Source: Tannerella sp. | GTDB taxonomy: Bacteria > Bacteroidota > Bacteroidia > Bacteroidales > Tannerellaceae | Length of the DNA stretch: 36,706 bases | Direction: 5' to 3' | NCBI GenBank assembly: GCA_031257565.1 | Contig: JAIROL010000187.1 | Location: 1 to 36,706, forward strand | Part shown: piece after piece, positions 16,442 through 24,866 of the stretch | Layout of the letters: each line of letters begins with the position of its first letter | How positions within the stretch are numbered: position 1 is the first letter of the stretch | The notes under the pieces: model-generated | Told to the model about the DNA's origin: nothing | The model's database searches: none | The model's input: the letters and a program-made list of their open reading frames with translations, nothing else | Made by a program: the position numbers and the translations under genes

Positions 16442-16473
16442 TTTGATATTTCTCTTGATTTTCGTTATTTTTG
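16442..16473 (+). promoter_or_regulatory. Promoter for the DUF4468-flavin reductase operon
   Basis: TTTG (16442-16445) and TATTTTTG (16466-16473) are separated by 20 bp, a full match to the Bacteroidota consensus. The predicted start is near 16480, about 20 nt before the ATG. Confidence 0.7.
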
Positions 16474-16499
16474 CATCTGATAGATTAAAATGAAAGAAT

Positions 16500-17819
16500 A
16501 TGGGGAAAAAAATTTGTTTTTTTATGTTAGCCATGGCTTGTATACCGGCAATATTGCGCGCCGATGATGATGATCGTAAATATCTGGCGGGCGCAGCGCC
16601 TGAAGTGGATGGAAAAGTGGTTTTTACAACGGATTTTAATTTGCCGGGAGTCGATCAGAATTCTATTTACGAATACGTGTACAACTGGTTGGATAACCGG
16701 ATGAAAGCAAACGGGAATGGGAGCCGGATTGCCTATGCCGACAAAGAAAAAGGACAGATCGTCGCCTTCGGAGAGGAGTTTCTGGTTTTCAGCAGTACAG
16801 CATTATCCCTGGATCGTTCTTTGATGAGTTACAATCTTGTCGTGTTGTGTAAACCCGGAAAATGTGAAATGCAGCTGGAGCGTATCCGCTATAGCTATGG
16901 AGAGGATCGATATACGGCGGAAGAACAGATTGCCGATAAGGTAGCGCTTAATAAGAAAAAAACGTCGATTTACCGCGGATACAAAAAGTTTCGCGTTAAT
17001 ACAATTGATTATGTGGACGAATTGTTTGACGGTGCGCGTATCGCTTTTGGTCTCAAGGAAGAGAAATCAGCGTCTTCTTTAATGGCTCCACAAGTACAAC
17101 AGGCGAATGCGACCCTTGTTACTCAGGCGGCGTCTGCAACAAATACGCAACCGGTTCAGGTAACTGAAACGCCTGTTGCCGCTCCGGTTGTTGCGGAAGC
17201 GACGACCCCGGCGCCGGTATCTGTTCCGGCTGAGACGGCGGTTTCAACTCAGTCGCCGGTTGCTGCGGCTACTGCTTCAGCGCCGCAAACGGCATCTGAT
17301 TCGCCTCTTTCACTTCAGGGATATAAGCGCCTTTCTCCGGACAAAATTCCCGGTAACATTATCAAGATGCTTAACGAAGACTGGATGCTGATTACTGCCG
17401 GTACGGATCAGAAATTTAATATGATGACGGCCAGCTGGGGCGGTCTCGGGACACTTTACGGTAAACCGATGGCGATCTGTTTCATAAATCCGACGCGTTA
17501 TACTTATCAACTGATGGAAACGAACAATACTTATACATTGACGTTTTATACGGAAGCCTATCGCGAGGCTTTGAATTATTGCGGTTCGCACAGCGGGCGT
17601 GACGGCGATAAAGTAAAAGGTTCCGGATTAACTCCGGTAACGACGCCTTCCGGTAGCAAAGCATTTTCGGAAGCATGGTTGATCATCGAATGTCGCAAGA
17701 TTGTCGGACAGTCGCTGAGTCACGATGCTTTATTCGACGAAAAAATAAAATCGGATTGGGTCGGCAAACAACTCCATAAAATGTATATCGGCGAGATCGT
17801 CAATGTATGGGCGAAATAA
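16500..17819 (+). CDS. DUF4468 domain fused to a flavin-reductase-like domain
   Basis: This 439-aa two-domain protein has a signal peptide (MGKKICFFMLAMACIPAILR). Residues about 35-195 (VVFTTDFNLPGVDQNSIYEY, then an NRMKANGNGSRIAYADKEKG stretch) resemble DUF4468. A low-complexity Ala/Thr/Val/Pro linker covers about 195-270. The C-terminal part (about 275-439) reads KIPGNIIKMLNEDWMLITAG, then FNMMTASWGGLGTLYGKPMA and YTLTFYTEAYREALNYCGSH, which matches flavin-reductase-like FMN-binding split-barrel proteins. An exported FMN-binding protein is unusual, and the actual substrate is unknown. The start at 16500 gives a proper signal peptide, while an ATG at 16490 is in another frame. ettA follows after 30 nt. 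Confidence 0.8.
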   Translation: MGKKICFFMLAMACIPAILRADDDDRKYLAGAAPEVDGKVVFTTDFNLPGVDQNSIYEYVYNWLDNRMKANGNGSRIAYADKEKGQIVAFGEEFLVFSSTALSLDRSLMSYNLVVLCKPGKCEMQLERIRYSYGEDRYTAEEQIADKVALNKKKTSIYRGYKKFRVNTIDYVDELFDGARIAFGLKEEKSASSLMAPQVQQANATLVTQAASATNTQPVQVTETPVAAPVVAEATTPAPVSVPAETAVSTQSPVAAATASAPQTASDSPLSLQGYKRLSPDKIPGNIIKMLNEDWMLITAGTDQKFNMMTASWGGLGTLYGKPMAICFINPTRYTYQLMETNNTYTLTFYTEAYREALNYCGSHSGRDGDKVKGSGLTPVTTPSGSKAFSEAWLIIECRKIVGQSLSHDALFDEKIKSDWVGKQLHKMYIGEIVNVWAK

Positions 17820-17849
17820 TAAAACAAAAACTTTTACCATTCACAAATC

Positions 17850-19535
17850 ATGGCGGACGATAAAAAAATTATTTTTTCAATGGTGGGGGTCAGTAAGGTA
17901 TATCCTCCGCAAAAACAAGTTCTAAAGAATATTTACCTATCCTTTTTCTATGGCGCTAAAATCGGCATTATCGGTTTGAACGGCTCCGGAAAATCAACGC
18001 TGTTGAAAATTATAGCCGGTCTTGATAACGATTATCTGGGGAATGTCGTTTTTTCTCCGGGATATACAGTCGGATACCTGGAACAGGACCCCCGGCTGAC
18101 GCCGGGAAAAACCGTTAAGGAAATTGTGCAGGAAGGGGTTCGGGAAACAGTAAATCTTCTGAAGGAATTTGAAGAAGTGAACGAAAAATTCGGCGACCCG
18201 GATGTGCTGGAAGATCCGGATAAGATGGATGCATTGATGAATCGCCAGGCCGAATTACAGGATAAAATTGAGGCATTGGATGCATGGAACCTTGACAGTA
18301 AACTGGAACGCGCGATGGATGCGCTTCGTTGTCCGCCGGAAGAACAGATCGTAGACGTCCTCTCCGGAGGAGAACGTCGCCGTGTGGCTTTATGCCGTTT
18401 GCTGTTGCAGCAACCGGATGTGTTGTTGCTTGACGAGCCGACAAACCATCTCGACGCCGAATCGATTGACTGGTTGGAACAACATCTTCAACAATATGCC
18501 GGCACGGTGATCTGTATTACTCACGACCGTTATTTCCTGGATCATGTGGCAGGATGGATTCTGGAGCTTGATCGTGGCGAAGGTATTCCCTGGAAAGGTA
18601 ATTACTCTTCATGGCTGGATCAGAAAACGCGGCGTATGGCCCAGGAAGAAAAACAGGTAAGTAAACGTCGTAAGACGCTGGAGCGCGAACTTGAGTGGAT
18701 ACGGATGGCGCCCAAAGCCCGCCATGCAAAAGGAAAGGCCCGTTTGAACTCATACGAATCGTTGCTTAATGAAGACCAGCGGGAGCGCGAGACGAAACTG
18801 GAAATCTTTGTGCCGAACGGTCCTCGGCTTGGAAACAAAGTAATTGAAGCTCATCAGGTAGCGAAAGCTTTTGGAGACAGACTGCTTTTCGACGATCTTA
18901 ACTTTATGTTGCCTCCAAACGGAATTGTAGGCGTTATCGGACCCAATGGCGCCGGAAAAACGACTCTTTTCAAGATGATTATGGGCATGGAGACTGTTGA
19001 TAAGGGGACATTTGAAGTAGGTGAAACCGTGAAGATCGGTTATGCCGACCAGACCCACCGTGATATAGATCCGGAGAAAACGGTTTATCAGGCGGTTTCC
19101 GGAGGAAGCGAATTCATACGTGTGGGAGGTAAAGAGATCAATTCGCGGGCGTATCTCTCCCGGTTTAATTTTGCCGGCGCCGACCAGGAAAAACTTTGTA
19201 AAGCGCTTTCCGGCGGAGAACGTAACCGGTTGCATCTGGCAATCACATTGAAAGCCGAGGCAAACGTATTACTGCTTGATGAGCCGACCAACGATATTGA
19301 CGTAAATACGCTTCGCGCCCTTGAAGAAGGATTGGAAAGCTTTGCCGGATGTGCTGTGGTGATTTCCCATGACCGTTGGTTCCTTGACCGTATATGCACA
19401 CATATCCTTTCATTTGAGGGAGATTCTGAGGCGGTATATTACGAGGGCGCTTATTCGGAATATGAAGAATATAAAAAGAAACAAAAAGGATATACGGAGC
19501 CTAAGAGAATCAGGTATCGTAAATTAATAGATTAA
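17850..19535 (+). CDS. ettA: Energy-dependent translational throttle protein EttA (ABC-F)
   Basis: This 561-aa soluble ABC-F ATPase binds the ribosomal E site and gates the first elongation step according to the ATP/ADP ratio. It has two ABC cassettes. The first has Walker A GLNGSGKST (about 43-51), signature LSGGERRRVALCRLLLQQPD and Walker B LLLDEPTNHLDAES. The second has GPNGAGKTT, LSGGERNRLHLAITLKAEAN and LLLDEPTNDIDVNT. The charged linker (KQVSKRRKTLERELEWIRMA PKARHAKGKARL) between them is the P-site tRNA-interaction motif, and its SKRRKTLERELEWIRMAPKARH form is typical of EttA. Length matches EttA. It lies in a rightward run with the flanking genes, 17 nt before the next. Confidence 0.95.
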   Translation: MADDKKIIFSMVGVSKVYPPQKQVLKNIYLSFFYGAKIGIIGLNGSGKSTLLKIIAGLDNDYLGNVVFSPGYTVGYLEQDPRLTPGKTVKEIVQEGVRETVNLLKEFEEVNEKFGDPDVLEDPDKMDALMNRQAELQDKIEALDAWNLDSKLERAMDALRCPPEEQIVDVLSGGERRRVALCRLLLQQPDVLLLDEPTNHLDAESIDWLEQHLQQYAGTVICITHDRYFLDHVAGWILELDRGEGIPWKGNYSSWLDQKTRRMAQEEKQVSKRRKTLERELEWIRMAPKARHAKGKARLNSYESLLNEDQRERETKLEIFVPNGPRLGNKVIEAHQVAKAFGDRLLFDDLNFMLPPNGIVGVIGPNGAGKTTLFKMIMGMETVDKGTFEVGETVKIGYADQTHRDIDPEKTVYQAVSGGSEFIRVGGKEINSRAYLSRFNFAGADQEKLCKALSGGERNRLHLAITLKAEANVLLLDEPTNDIDVNTLRALEEGLESFAGCAVVISHDRWFLDRICTHILSFEGDSEAVYYEGAYSEYEEYKKKQKGYTEPKRIRYRKLID

Positions 19536-19552
19536 TTTTAAAATTTGTACGT

Positions 19553-20212
19553 ATGAAAAAGTTTTTATTTTTGACGGTAATGGCTGTTTTTTTGTTTTCC
19601 GTGGAATCATATTCGCAAACGGAAGATTTGTTCAATGGAAGAGATTTATCAAACTGGAACTTTATCGTTGACGGTAATAAGTCGCCTGCCGAAAATGTGT
19701 TTTCGGTGCAGGACGGCGTTATTCTGATACACGGAACTCCTTTCGGGTATATGTATACGAAGAAGAAGTATAAAGATTATGTCCTGGAACTTGAATGGAG
19801 CTGGGTAGATGAAGCTACAAACAGCGGTATCTTTCTGACGATCGCCGAGACCGAAGCTGAAAATCCGTTTCCGAATGGGATTGAATGTCAGTTGAAGGCG
19901 GGCCTGGCCGGAGATTTTGTGCTTCTTGGAGGTTCTGATATGGAAGAATATGTGGCGCCTGCGGAAGGACGTCCTAAATTTCCGGTTATCAAAAAACGGG
20001 AAGCTTCCAATGAAAAGCCTGTCGGAGAATGGAATAAAGCTAAAATTGAAGTGCAGAACGGGAAAATTACGGTCTATATTAACGGCGTACTTCAGAATCA
20101 GGGTACGAACAAAGTGAAAGAAGGCCATATCGGTTTACAGAGCGAAGGCGGCCCGGTGCAATTCCGGAACCTGAAACTGACCGTACAATCGGAAAAGCCT
20201 GCGTCTATCTGA
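19553..20212 (+). CDS. Secreted DUF1080 (3-keto-disaccharide hydrolase-like) protein
   Basis: This 219-aa protein has a signal peptide (MKKFLFLTVMAVFLFSVESYS) and one concanavalin-like DUF1080 domain. FNGRDLSNWNFIVDG opens it, followed by NVFSVQDGVILIHGTPFGYM, DYVLELEWSWVDEATNSGIF and the final EGHIGLQSEGGPVQFRNLKL. Family members act on 3-keto-glycosides or bind carbohydrate, so a periplasmic carbohydrate role is likely but the substrate is not visible. It follows ettA by 17 nt and probably shares its transcript. It converges on the leftward kinase-like gene, 29 nt away. Confidence 0.85.
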   Translation: MKKFLFLTVMAVFLFSVESYSQTEDLFNGRDLSNWNFIVDGNKSPAENVFSVQDGVILIHGTPFGYMYTKKKYKDYVLELEWSWVDEATNSGIFLTIAETEAENPFPNGIECQLKAGLAGDFVLLGGSDMEEYVAPAEGRPKFPVIKKREASNEKPVGEWNKAKIEVQNGKITVYINGVLQNQGTNKVKEGHIGLQSEGGPVQFRNLKLTVQSEKPASI

Positions 20213-20241
20213 TAGATTGAAACGTTTATCTCCCTCTTATG

Positions 20242-20862
20242 CTACTTAAACTCTCTTTCCGTCATTCTCTTTAATAAAGAAACTGCTCCATCAACGCCAA
20301 AAACAGATGAGTTCAGACAAACGTGATAACTTGAAGCGACGCCCCACGTTTTATTGGAATAGTAATTATAATAGGCAGCGCGCTTCTTATCCACATGTTC
20401 CATCAGATCGCACGCTTTTTCCGTTGAAATGCCTTTATCCTCGCCATAACCGACAATTCGCCTGACACGATCCTCATCATTTGCACAGATAAAAGCATTC
20501 AAACAATCCTTTCTTTCGCGCAATATATAATCGGCACAGCGACCTATAAATACACAAGATTGTTTGTCCGCAAGATCGCGGATTACATCGCTCTGTATCT
20601 GGAAAAGCATTTCATTCGATAATCCCCCGTAGCCAATCATACCGTCTCCCAAAAAAGGAAAACGCATGCCGAAAAGACCTGAAGGGAGTCCTTTTTGCGT
20701 GCATTCATCAGCTTGCTCAAAAAGTTTCTGACTCAATCCGCTCTCTTTAGCGGTAATTTCCAGTATTTCTTTGTCATAATAAGCTATATTCATAGCCTCA
20801 GACAGTTTCTTCCCAATTTCGCGGCCTCCGCTGCCTAATTGTCTTCCAATAGTAATAATCAT
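20242..20862 (-). CDS. Cytidylate kinase-like P-loop protein
   Basis: This 206-aa protein begins MIITIGRQLGSGGREIGKKL, the modified P-loop (GRQLGSGGREIG) of the cytidylate kinase-like family (Pfam Cytidylate_kin2). YYDKEILEITAKESGLS and CVFIGRCADYILRERKDCLN follow as expected. It is distinct from the essential cmk, and its physiological substrate is not established. Its ATG overlaps the stop of the MATE gene (ATGA, 20859-20862), making it the last gene of a coupled three-gene operon. In Bacteroidota such proteins often sit beside MATE transporters, as here. Confidence 0.85.
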   Translation of the reverse strand: MIITIGRQLGSGGREIGKKLSEAMNIAYYDKEILEITAKESGLSQKLFEQADECTQKGLPSGLFGMRFPFLGDGMIGYGGLSNEMLFQIQSDVIRDLADKQSCVFIGRCADYILRERKDCLNAFICANDEDRVRRIVGYGEDKGISTEKACDLMEHVDKKRAAYYNYYSNKTWGVASSYHVCLNSSVFGVDGAVSLLKRMTEREFK

Positions 20863-22220
20863 CTCTGTTCGGATTTAAATTTTCTTATCTGATAAAAAAT
20901 CATAACAGTTGACACGAGCGACGCCGCAAAATCGGATATCGGCATACTGGCCCAGACTCCCGTCACGCCGAAAAATTTCGGAAGTATAATAAGACAAGGT
21001 ATCAGAATCAGAACCTGTCTTGTAAGCGACAAAAAAATTGCTTTGCCTGCCATGCCTATACTCTGGAAAAAAGTAGCGATTACAATCTGCGCTCCAATCA
21101 GCGGATAAAACATAACGATTATACGTAATCCGTAAACCGACAATGCAATCAGTTCTTCATCCCCGGTAAAAATACGGGCTACCCATTCAGGAAAAAATTC
21201 CCCTATCAAAAAGGCCGTGGTCGTAACTATGGTTGCGAAAAATATCGTCAAACCAAGCGCTTCCTGTACGCGCAAAGCCAGCCCTGCTCCATAATTATAT
21301 CCGGCAACAGGCTGCATTCCCTGATTAAGTCCCATCACAATCATCACAAACATAAACGAAAACCTGTTTACAATTCCAAATGCTCCGATAGCCAGGTCGC
21401 CACTATGTGTTTTCAGTCCATTATTTATGAGAATAACAATAAAACATGATGCAACATTCATAAGAAACGGAGACAAACCTATCGCCAACATATCCTTAAC
21501 AAGGCGAAATTCAAGATTAAAAATACTTTTATGAAGATGTAACAACTCCTTCTTATTCCTGAAAATATGAATCTGCCATACAAGAGACACAAGCTGCGAC
21601 AGAATAGTCGCAATTGCAGCGCCCTGTATTCCCCATTCAAACACAAAAATAAAAACAGGATCAAGAATAGTATTAAGAACAACGGCGCTAATGGTAAGCA
21701 TCATCGCCTTCTTTGGATGGCCTGACGAACGCAAGACATTATTAAGACCGAAATAAAGATGGGTGAATATATTTCCAAGCAATATAATTATCATATACTC
21801 GCGGGCATAAGAAATTGTATTTTCACTCGCCCCGAAGAAATACAAAACAGGATCAAGAAAGATGAGCGACACAATAGTAAACAGTATTCCTATAATAATA
21901 TTGAGAATAAATACATTTCCTAAAACCCTCCGGGCTGTGGAATAATCTTTCTGACCAAGCTTAACAGAAACAAGCGTACTTGCACCTATACCCACCAACG
22001 TTCCAAACGCTGCAGCAATATTCATAAACGGGAAGGTAATGGCAAGTCCTGAAATAGCAAATGATCCCACTCCATGCCCGATAAAAATACTATCCACCAT
22101 ATTATACAGCGAAGATGCCGTCATTGCAATAATGGCAGGTATAGCATATTGTCTCAGCAACTTACTTATTTTTTCAGTACCGAGTTCCGCAGGTATATAT
22201 TGTCCGGACATAATTGTCAT
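20859..22220 (-). CDS. MATE-family multidrug efflux transporter
   Basis: This 453-aa protein has about twelve hydrophobic segments in two repeated halves. The N-terminal LRQYAIPAIIAMTASSLYNM VDSIFIGHGVGSFAISGLAI contains the conserved MATE motif (P...........VD-IFIG). The internal repeat contains FSFMFVMIVMGLNQGMQPVA GYNYGAG. It exports cationic or drug-like compounds using Na+ or H+, but the substrate is unknown. Its ATG overlaps the stop of the TPR gene (22217-22220) and its stop overlaps the start of the kinase-like gene, so all three are translationally coupled. Length and both halves are complete. Confidence 0.92.
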   Translation of the reverse strand: MTIMSGQYIPAELGTEKISKLLRQYAIPAIIAMTASSLYNMVDSIFIGHGVGSFAISGLAITFPFMNIAAAFGTLVGIGASTLVSVKLGQKDYSTARRVLGNVFILNIIIGILFTIVSLIFLDPVLYFFGASENTISYAREYMIIILLGNIFTHLYFGLNNVLRSSGHPKKAMMLTISAVVLNTILDPVFIFVFEWGIQGAAIATILSQLVSLVWQIHIFRNKKELLHLHKSIFNLEFRLVKDMLAIGLSPFLMNVASCFIVILINNGLKTHSGDLAIGAFGIVNRFSFMFVMIVMGLNQGMQPVAGYNYGAGLALRVQEALGLTIFFATIVTTTAFLIGEFFPEWVARIFTGDEELIALSVYGLRIIVMFYPLIGAQIVIATFFQSIGMAGKAIFLSLTRQVLILIPCLIILPKFFGVTGVWASMPISDFAASLVSTVMIFYQIRKFKSEQR

Positions 22221-23044
22221 TTTAATGCTTCCAGCTGTTTTTGGGCAGCTTCTTTAAGTTTTTCTTCTTTCTCACCAATGTGCTTTATCGTAAGTTCATA
22301 ATACTTTTTAGCATTCTCTTTATCGCCTTTCAAATTATACACATATGCGATATTGTACAAAAGCACGGAATTTCCGGGCTCAACATCCGCTGCTTTTAAA
22401 AGAGTTTCAATTGATTTACTATATTCTCTCTGCGCAACATGTACAGTTGATATATTAAGCCTGCTTTGCACATCCTTGGGATAATATTTCAACATTTCCT
22501 CCGAAATGCGAATGATATCCTTATAAAGGGTCGTATCTTCCTTTGTGAACAGAAATTCCTGAAAATCCAAAACAGCCCCCTTAAACATTTCGTCCGGATT
22601 TTCTACTACTGTAAAATTTTCTCCTTTCCAGTTATTTTTAATCTCGTCGGAATAATCTATCATTTTTATAATTTCGGATGTATAACCCGGATAATCCTTC
22701 AATTTGCCAAGCATGTATATTTTTGCAATACGCATATCAAACCGTGTCGGAAAACGATCAATTCCTTCAGTAATAAACTCCAACGCTTTTTGGGCATATT
22801 TCCCGTCATAACCGGTAGCGCCTATAACGCCTGCATCCAGACTCTTGACCGTAAAGAAATTAAAATAAGAAACATATAACTCCGGATCATTTGCATCTGC
22901 ATAATCCCAAGCCTTAAGAATTTCTTCGGCCTTCGTCATATCTTTTGCGTCTAAAGCCATCTTAAAAGTCGTTTTAAATGACTGCCCGTATCCGGATGAA
23001 CAAAACAGGAAACTGATAATCAACAGAAAAATATTCTTATTCAT
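22217..23044 (-). CDS. Exported tetratricopeptide-repeat protein
   Basis: This 275-aa protein has a signal peptide (MNKNIFLLIISFLFCSSGYG; the SFLFCSSG segment might instead be a lipobox). It has helical repeats with TPR character, clearest in KSIETLLKAADVEPGNSVLL YNIAYVYNLKGDKENAKKYY ELTIKHI near the C-terminus. It probably acts as a scaffold in the periplasm or at the outer membrane; no enzymatic motif is present. It is the first gene of the TPR-MATE-kinase-like operon and has a good promoter of its own. Confidence 0.8.
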   Translation of the reverse strand: MNKNIFLLIISFLFCSSGYGQSFKTTFKMALDAKDMTKAEEILKAWDYADANDPELYVSYFNFFTVKSLDAGVIGATGYDGKYAQKALEFITEGIDRFPTRFDMRIAKIYMLGKLKDYPGYTSEIIKMIDYSDEIKNNWKGENFTVVENPDEMFKGAVLDFQEFLFTKEDTTLYKDIIRISEEMLKYYPKDVQSRLNISTVHVAQREYSKSIETLLKAADVEPGNSVLLYNIAYVYNLKGDKENAKKYYELTIKHIGEKEEKLKEAAQKQLEALK

Positions 23045-23071
23045 ATATTATAATTTTGTATTATTCACCGG

Positions 23072-23102
23072 CAAAATTACATGAAAACCTTACGATTTCC
23101 AA
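23072..23102 (-). promoter_or_regulatory. Promoter of the TPR-MATE-kinase operon
   Basis: On the minus strand TTG (23102-23100) and TAATTTTG (23079-23072) are separated by 20 bp. The predicted start is about 20 nt before the ATG at 23044. Confidence 0.65.
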
Positions 23103-23111
23103 GTGCGTGCA

Positions 23112-23292
23112 ATGAAAAAAAGTTTTTTTACAGAGGAAAGATACTGATCTATTGTTACTGCTTCTGTTAGAGCATACTGTCATTGTATATATGCTTGCAA
23201 ACAATAATCCATATCAGGATGCCTTAGCTAATTTGAATGAAATGGAGGCGGTGTGGAACAATAGTTATAACTGTAAAATGATTGCTATTTGA
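23112..23292 (+). pseudogene. Remnant of a clostripain-like (C11) peptidase N-terminus
   Basis: From about 23149 the plus strand reads LLLLLLLEHTVIVYMLANNN followed by PYQDALANLNEMEAVWNNSY and NCKMIAI, then TGA at 23290. This resembles the start of the exported clostripain-family peptidases of Bacteroidota (TV-VYMAA-N------NLEEM--GWN-SYNG--IVY). The ATG at 23112 is in a different frame from the rest, so there is also an upstream frameshift. Everything after residue ~60 is missing. The likeness is by eye. Confidence 0.45.
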
Positions 23293-23309
23293 ATGATCGT
23301 CCGACCTTT

Positions 23310-23414
23310 AGAGACGTGAAATTAATAACTTGTGACGGAAAAATCCAGCAGTGTTGTCCCTGCCGGATTTTCTTTTAAAACGGTCCTGTCTTGTTTATTT
23401 CGCGTGCCTTAAGC
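23310..23414 (+). repeat. Left 105-bp inverted-repeat copy flanking an ATPase gene
   Basis: This segment (starting AGAGACGTGAAATTAATA and ending ATTTCGCGTGCCTTAAGC) reappears in inverted orientation at 24694-24798 with about nine in ten bases matching. It contains an imperfect hairpin GCAGTGTTGTCCCTGC between AAAAATCC and GGATTTT. Together the copies bracket one gene and its promoter. Confidence 0.85.
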
Positions 23415-23445
23415 GGATTCAATTCAAAAAATAATCGCAAAATAG

Positions 23446-23476
23446 TTTGCCGGTTCAAAAAAATGTCACACCTTTG
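23446..23476 (+). promoter_or_regulatory. Promoter of the AAA ATPase gene
   Basis: TTTG (23446-23449) and CACCTTTG (23469-23476) are 19 bp apart. The -7 box has one mismatch to TAnnTTTG. It lies inside the inverted-repeat unit, so the unit carries its own promoter. Confidence 0.55.
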
Positions 23477-23519
23477 CGAAAGTATTGTTTTATGACTATC
23501 GTTTTATGATTGTCATTTT

Positions 23520-24656
23520 ATGACTAAAACAAAAAGTATGATTAACCCATTTATTACCAACGGATATGCAGGGGAAGATTATTTTTGCGACAGGGTACAG
23601 GAAACCGAAAATATCCTGTCCCTGCTCAAAAACGGCAACGATTTAGCGCTTATTTCTCCGCGCCGGCTTGGAAAAACCGACTTGATAAGGCATTGTTTTT
23701 CGCAAAAAGAGGTGCGAGAAAATTACTATTGTTTTATTATTGATATTTACGCAACACGTTCTATACATGACTTGGTCAATAAAATGGGACGTGAAATTTT
23801 AGATGTGCTGAAAACCAATGGTAAAAAGGCATGGTCGGCTTTTATTCAATCATTGAAATCGCTTAAATCGGAAATTTCTTACGATATAAACGGAAATCCC
23901 TCGTGGTCGGTGGGGCTTGGGCAAATTGTAAACCCCGAAACAACGCTTGATGAAATTTTTCATTACTTGAACAATGCCGATAAACGTTGTCTGGTGGCCA
24001 TAGACGAATTTCAGCAAATAGCAAAATACGCGGAAACCAATGTGGAAGCCGTTTTGCGAACTTATGTGCAATATTGCGGTAATGCGCAATTTATATTTTC
24101 CGGTTCGCAGCGGCATTTGATGGGTACAATGTTTACTTCGCCTTCACGCCCTTTTTATCAGAGCGTTACCGTGATGAATCTAAACGTTATCCCTTTGGAA
24201 AAATATGTGGATTTTGCCGTTAAAATGTTTGAAAAATACGACAGGCAAATTGACAGCGAGGTGATTAAATCTTTGTATGCACAATTCGACGGTGTTACCT
24301 TTTATCTGCAAAAAATATTGAATATCCTTTTTATGAATACCGGTGTGGGGAAAACCTGTACGGCTGATATGATTGCGCCCGCCGTCAAATATATTGTCGA
24401 TTTTACGGCCAATATCTACGATGACTTACTGTATCAACTGCCTGATAAACAAAAGCATATTTTTGTTTCCATCAGCAAATGCGGAAAAATTAAGAATATT
24501 TTGTCTCAAAAATTTGTTTTGACAACAAGACAGACGAGCAGTTCCATTAAATCGGCAGTGAAAGGACTTTTGGAAAAAGATTTAATTACCGTTGATAAAG
24601 GAGTCTACCAGCTATACGATAAATTTTTTGAACGATGGATAAATGAAAATAATTAA
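23520..24656 (+). CDS. Archaeal-type AAA ATPase (mobile-associated family)
   Basis: This 378-aa protein begins near MINPFITNGYAGEDYFCDRV QETENILSLLKNGNDLALIS, the standard opening of the archaeal-ATPase/STAND-like family common in Bacteroidota. It has Walker A SPRRLGKTDL and Walker B CLVAIDEFQQI. A sensor-like FIFSGSQRHLMGTMF follows, and a C-terminal winged-helix region (LTTRQTSSSIKSAVKGLLEKD LITVDKGVYQLYD) closes it. Its cellular role is unknown; related genes occur in many diverged copies per genome. ATG at 23520 or the in-frame ATG at 23538 could be the start. It is the only gene between two 105-bp inverted repeats, which suggests it moved as a unit or was captured between two copies of a small element. 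Confidence 0.85.
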   Translation: MTKTKSMINPFITNGYAGEDYFCDRVQETENILSLLKNGNDLALISPRRLGKTDLIRHCFSQKEVRENYYCFIIDIYATRSIHDLVNKMGREILDVLKTNGKKAWSAFIQSLKSLKSEISYDINGNPSWSVGLGQIVNPETTLDEIFHYLNNADKRCLVAIDEFQQIAKYAETNVEAVLRTYVQYCGNAQFIFSGSQRHLMGTMFTSPSRPFYQSVTVMNLNVIPLEKYVDFAVKMFEKYDRQIDSEVIKSLYAQFDGVTFYLQKILNILFMNTGVGKTCTADMIAPAVKYIVDFTANIYDDLLYQLPDKQKHIFVSISKCGKIKNILSQKFVLTTRQTSSSIKSAVKGLLEKDLITVDKGVYQLYDKFFERWINENN

Positions 24657-24693
24657 CCCCCCGGAAATTTTATTCCTGATACTGTCTCCGGAT

Positions 24694-24798
24694 GCTTAGG
24701 CACGCGAAATAAACAAGATATGACCGTTTTTTAAAAGAAAATCCGGCAGGGACAACCCTGCGGGATTTTCCGTTACAGGCTATTAATTTCATGTCTCT
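24694..24798 (-). repeat. Right 105-bp inverted-repeat copy flanking an ATPase gene
   Basis: This is the reverse-complement partner of 23310-23414, with differences limited to scattered substitutions and small indels. Its internal hairpin is better preserved than in the left copy: GCAGGG and CCCTGC with loop ACAA, framed by AAAATCC and GGATTTT. That could act as a transcription terminator after the ATPase gene. It ends only 8 bp before the candidate Pho box. Confidence 0.85.
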
Positions 24799-24806
24799 TA
24801 ACGCTT

Positions 24807-24853
24807 TTGTAACAATAATTTAAAAGCGCTGTAACATTACCCGCCTATCTTTG
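24807..24853 (+). promoter_or_regulatory. Candidate PhoB box and -7 promoter of the pst operon
   Basis: TTGTAAC (24807-24813) and CTGTAAC (24829-24835) are direct repeats offset by exactly 22 bp. A poorer unit ATTTAAA lies midway at 24818-24824, which fits the 11-bp periodicity of Pho boxes. A -7 box TATCTTTG follows at 24846-24853. No TTG is well placed, as expected for an activator-dependent promoter. Confidence 0.55.
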
Positions 24854-24866
24854 CAAAAAATAATTT

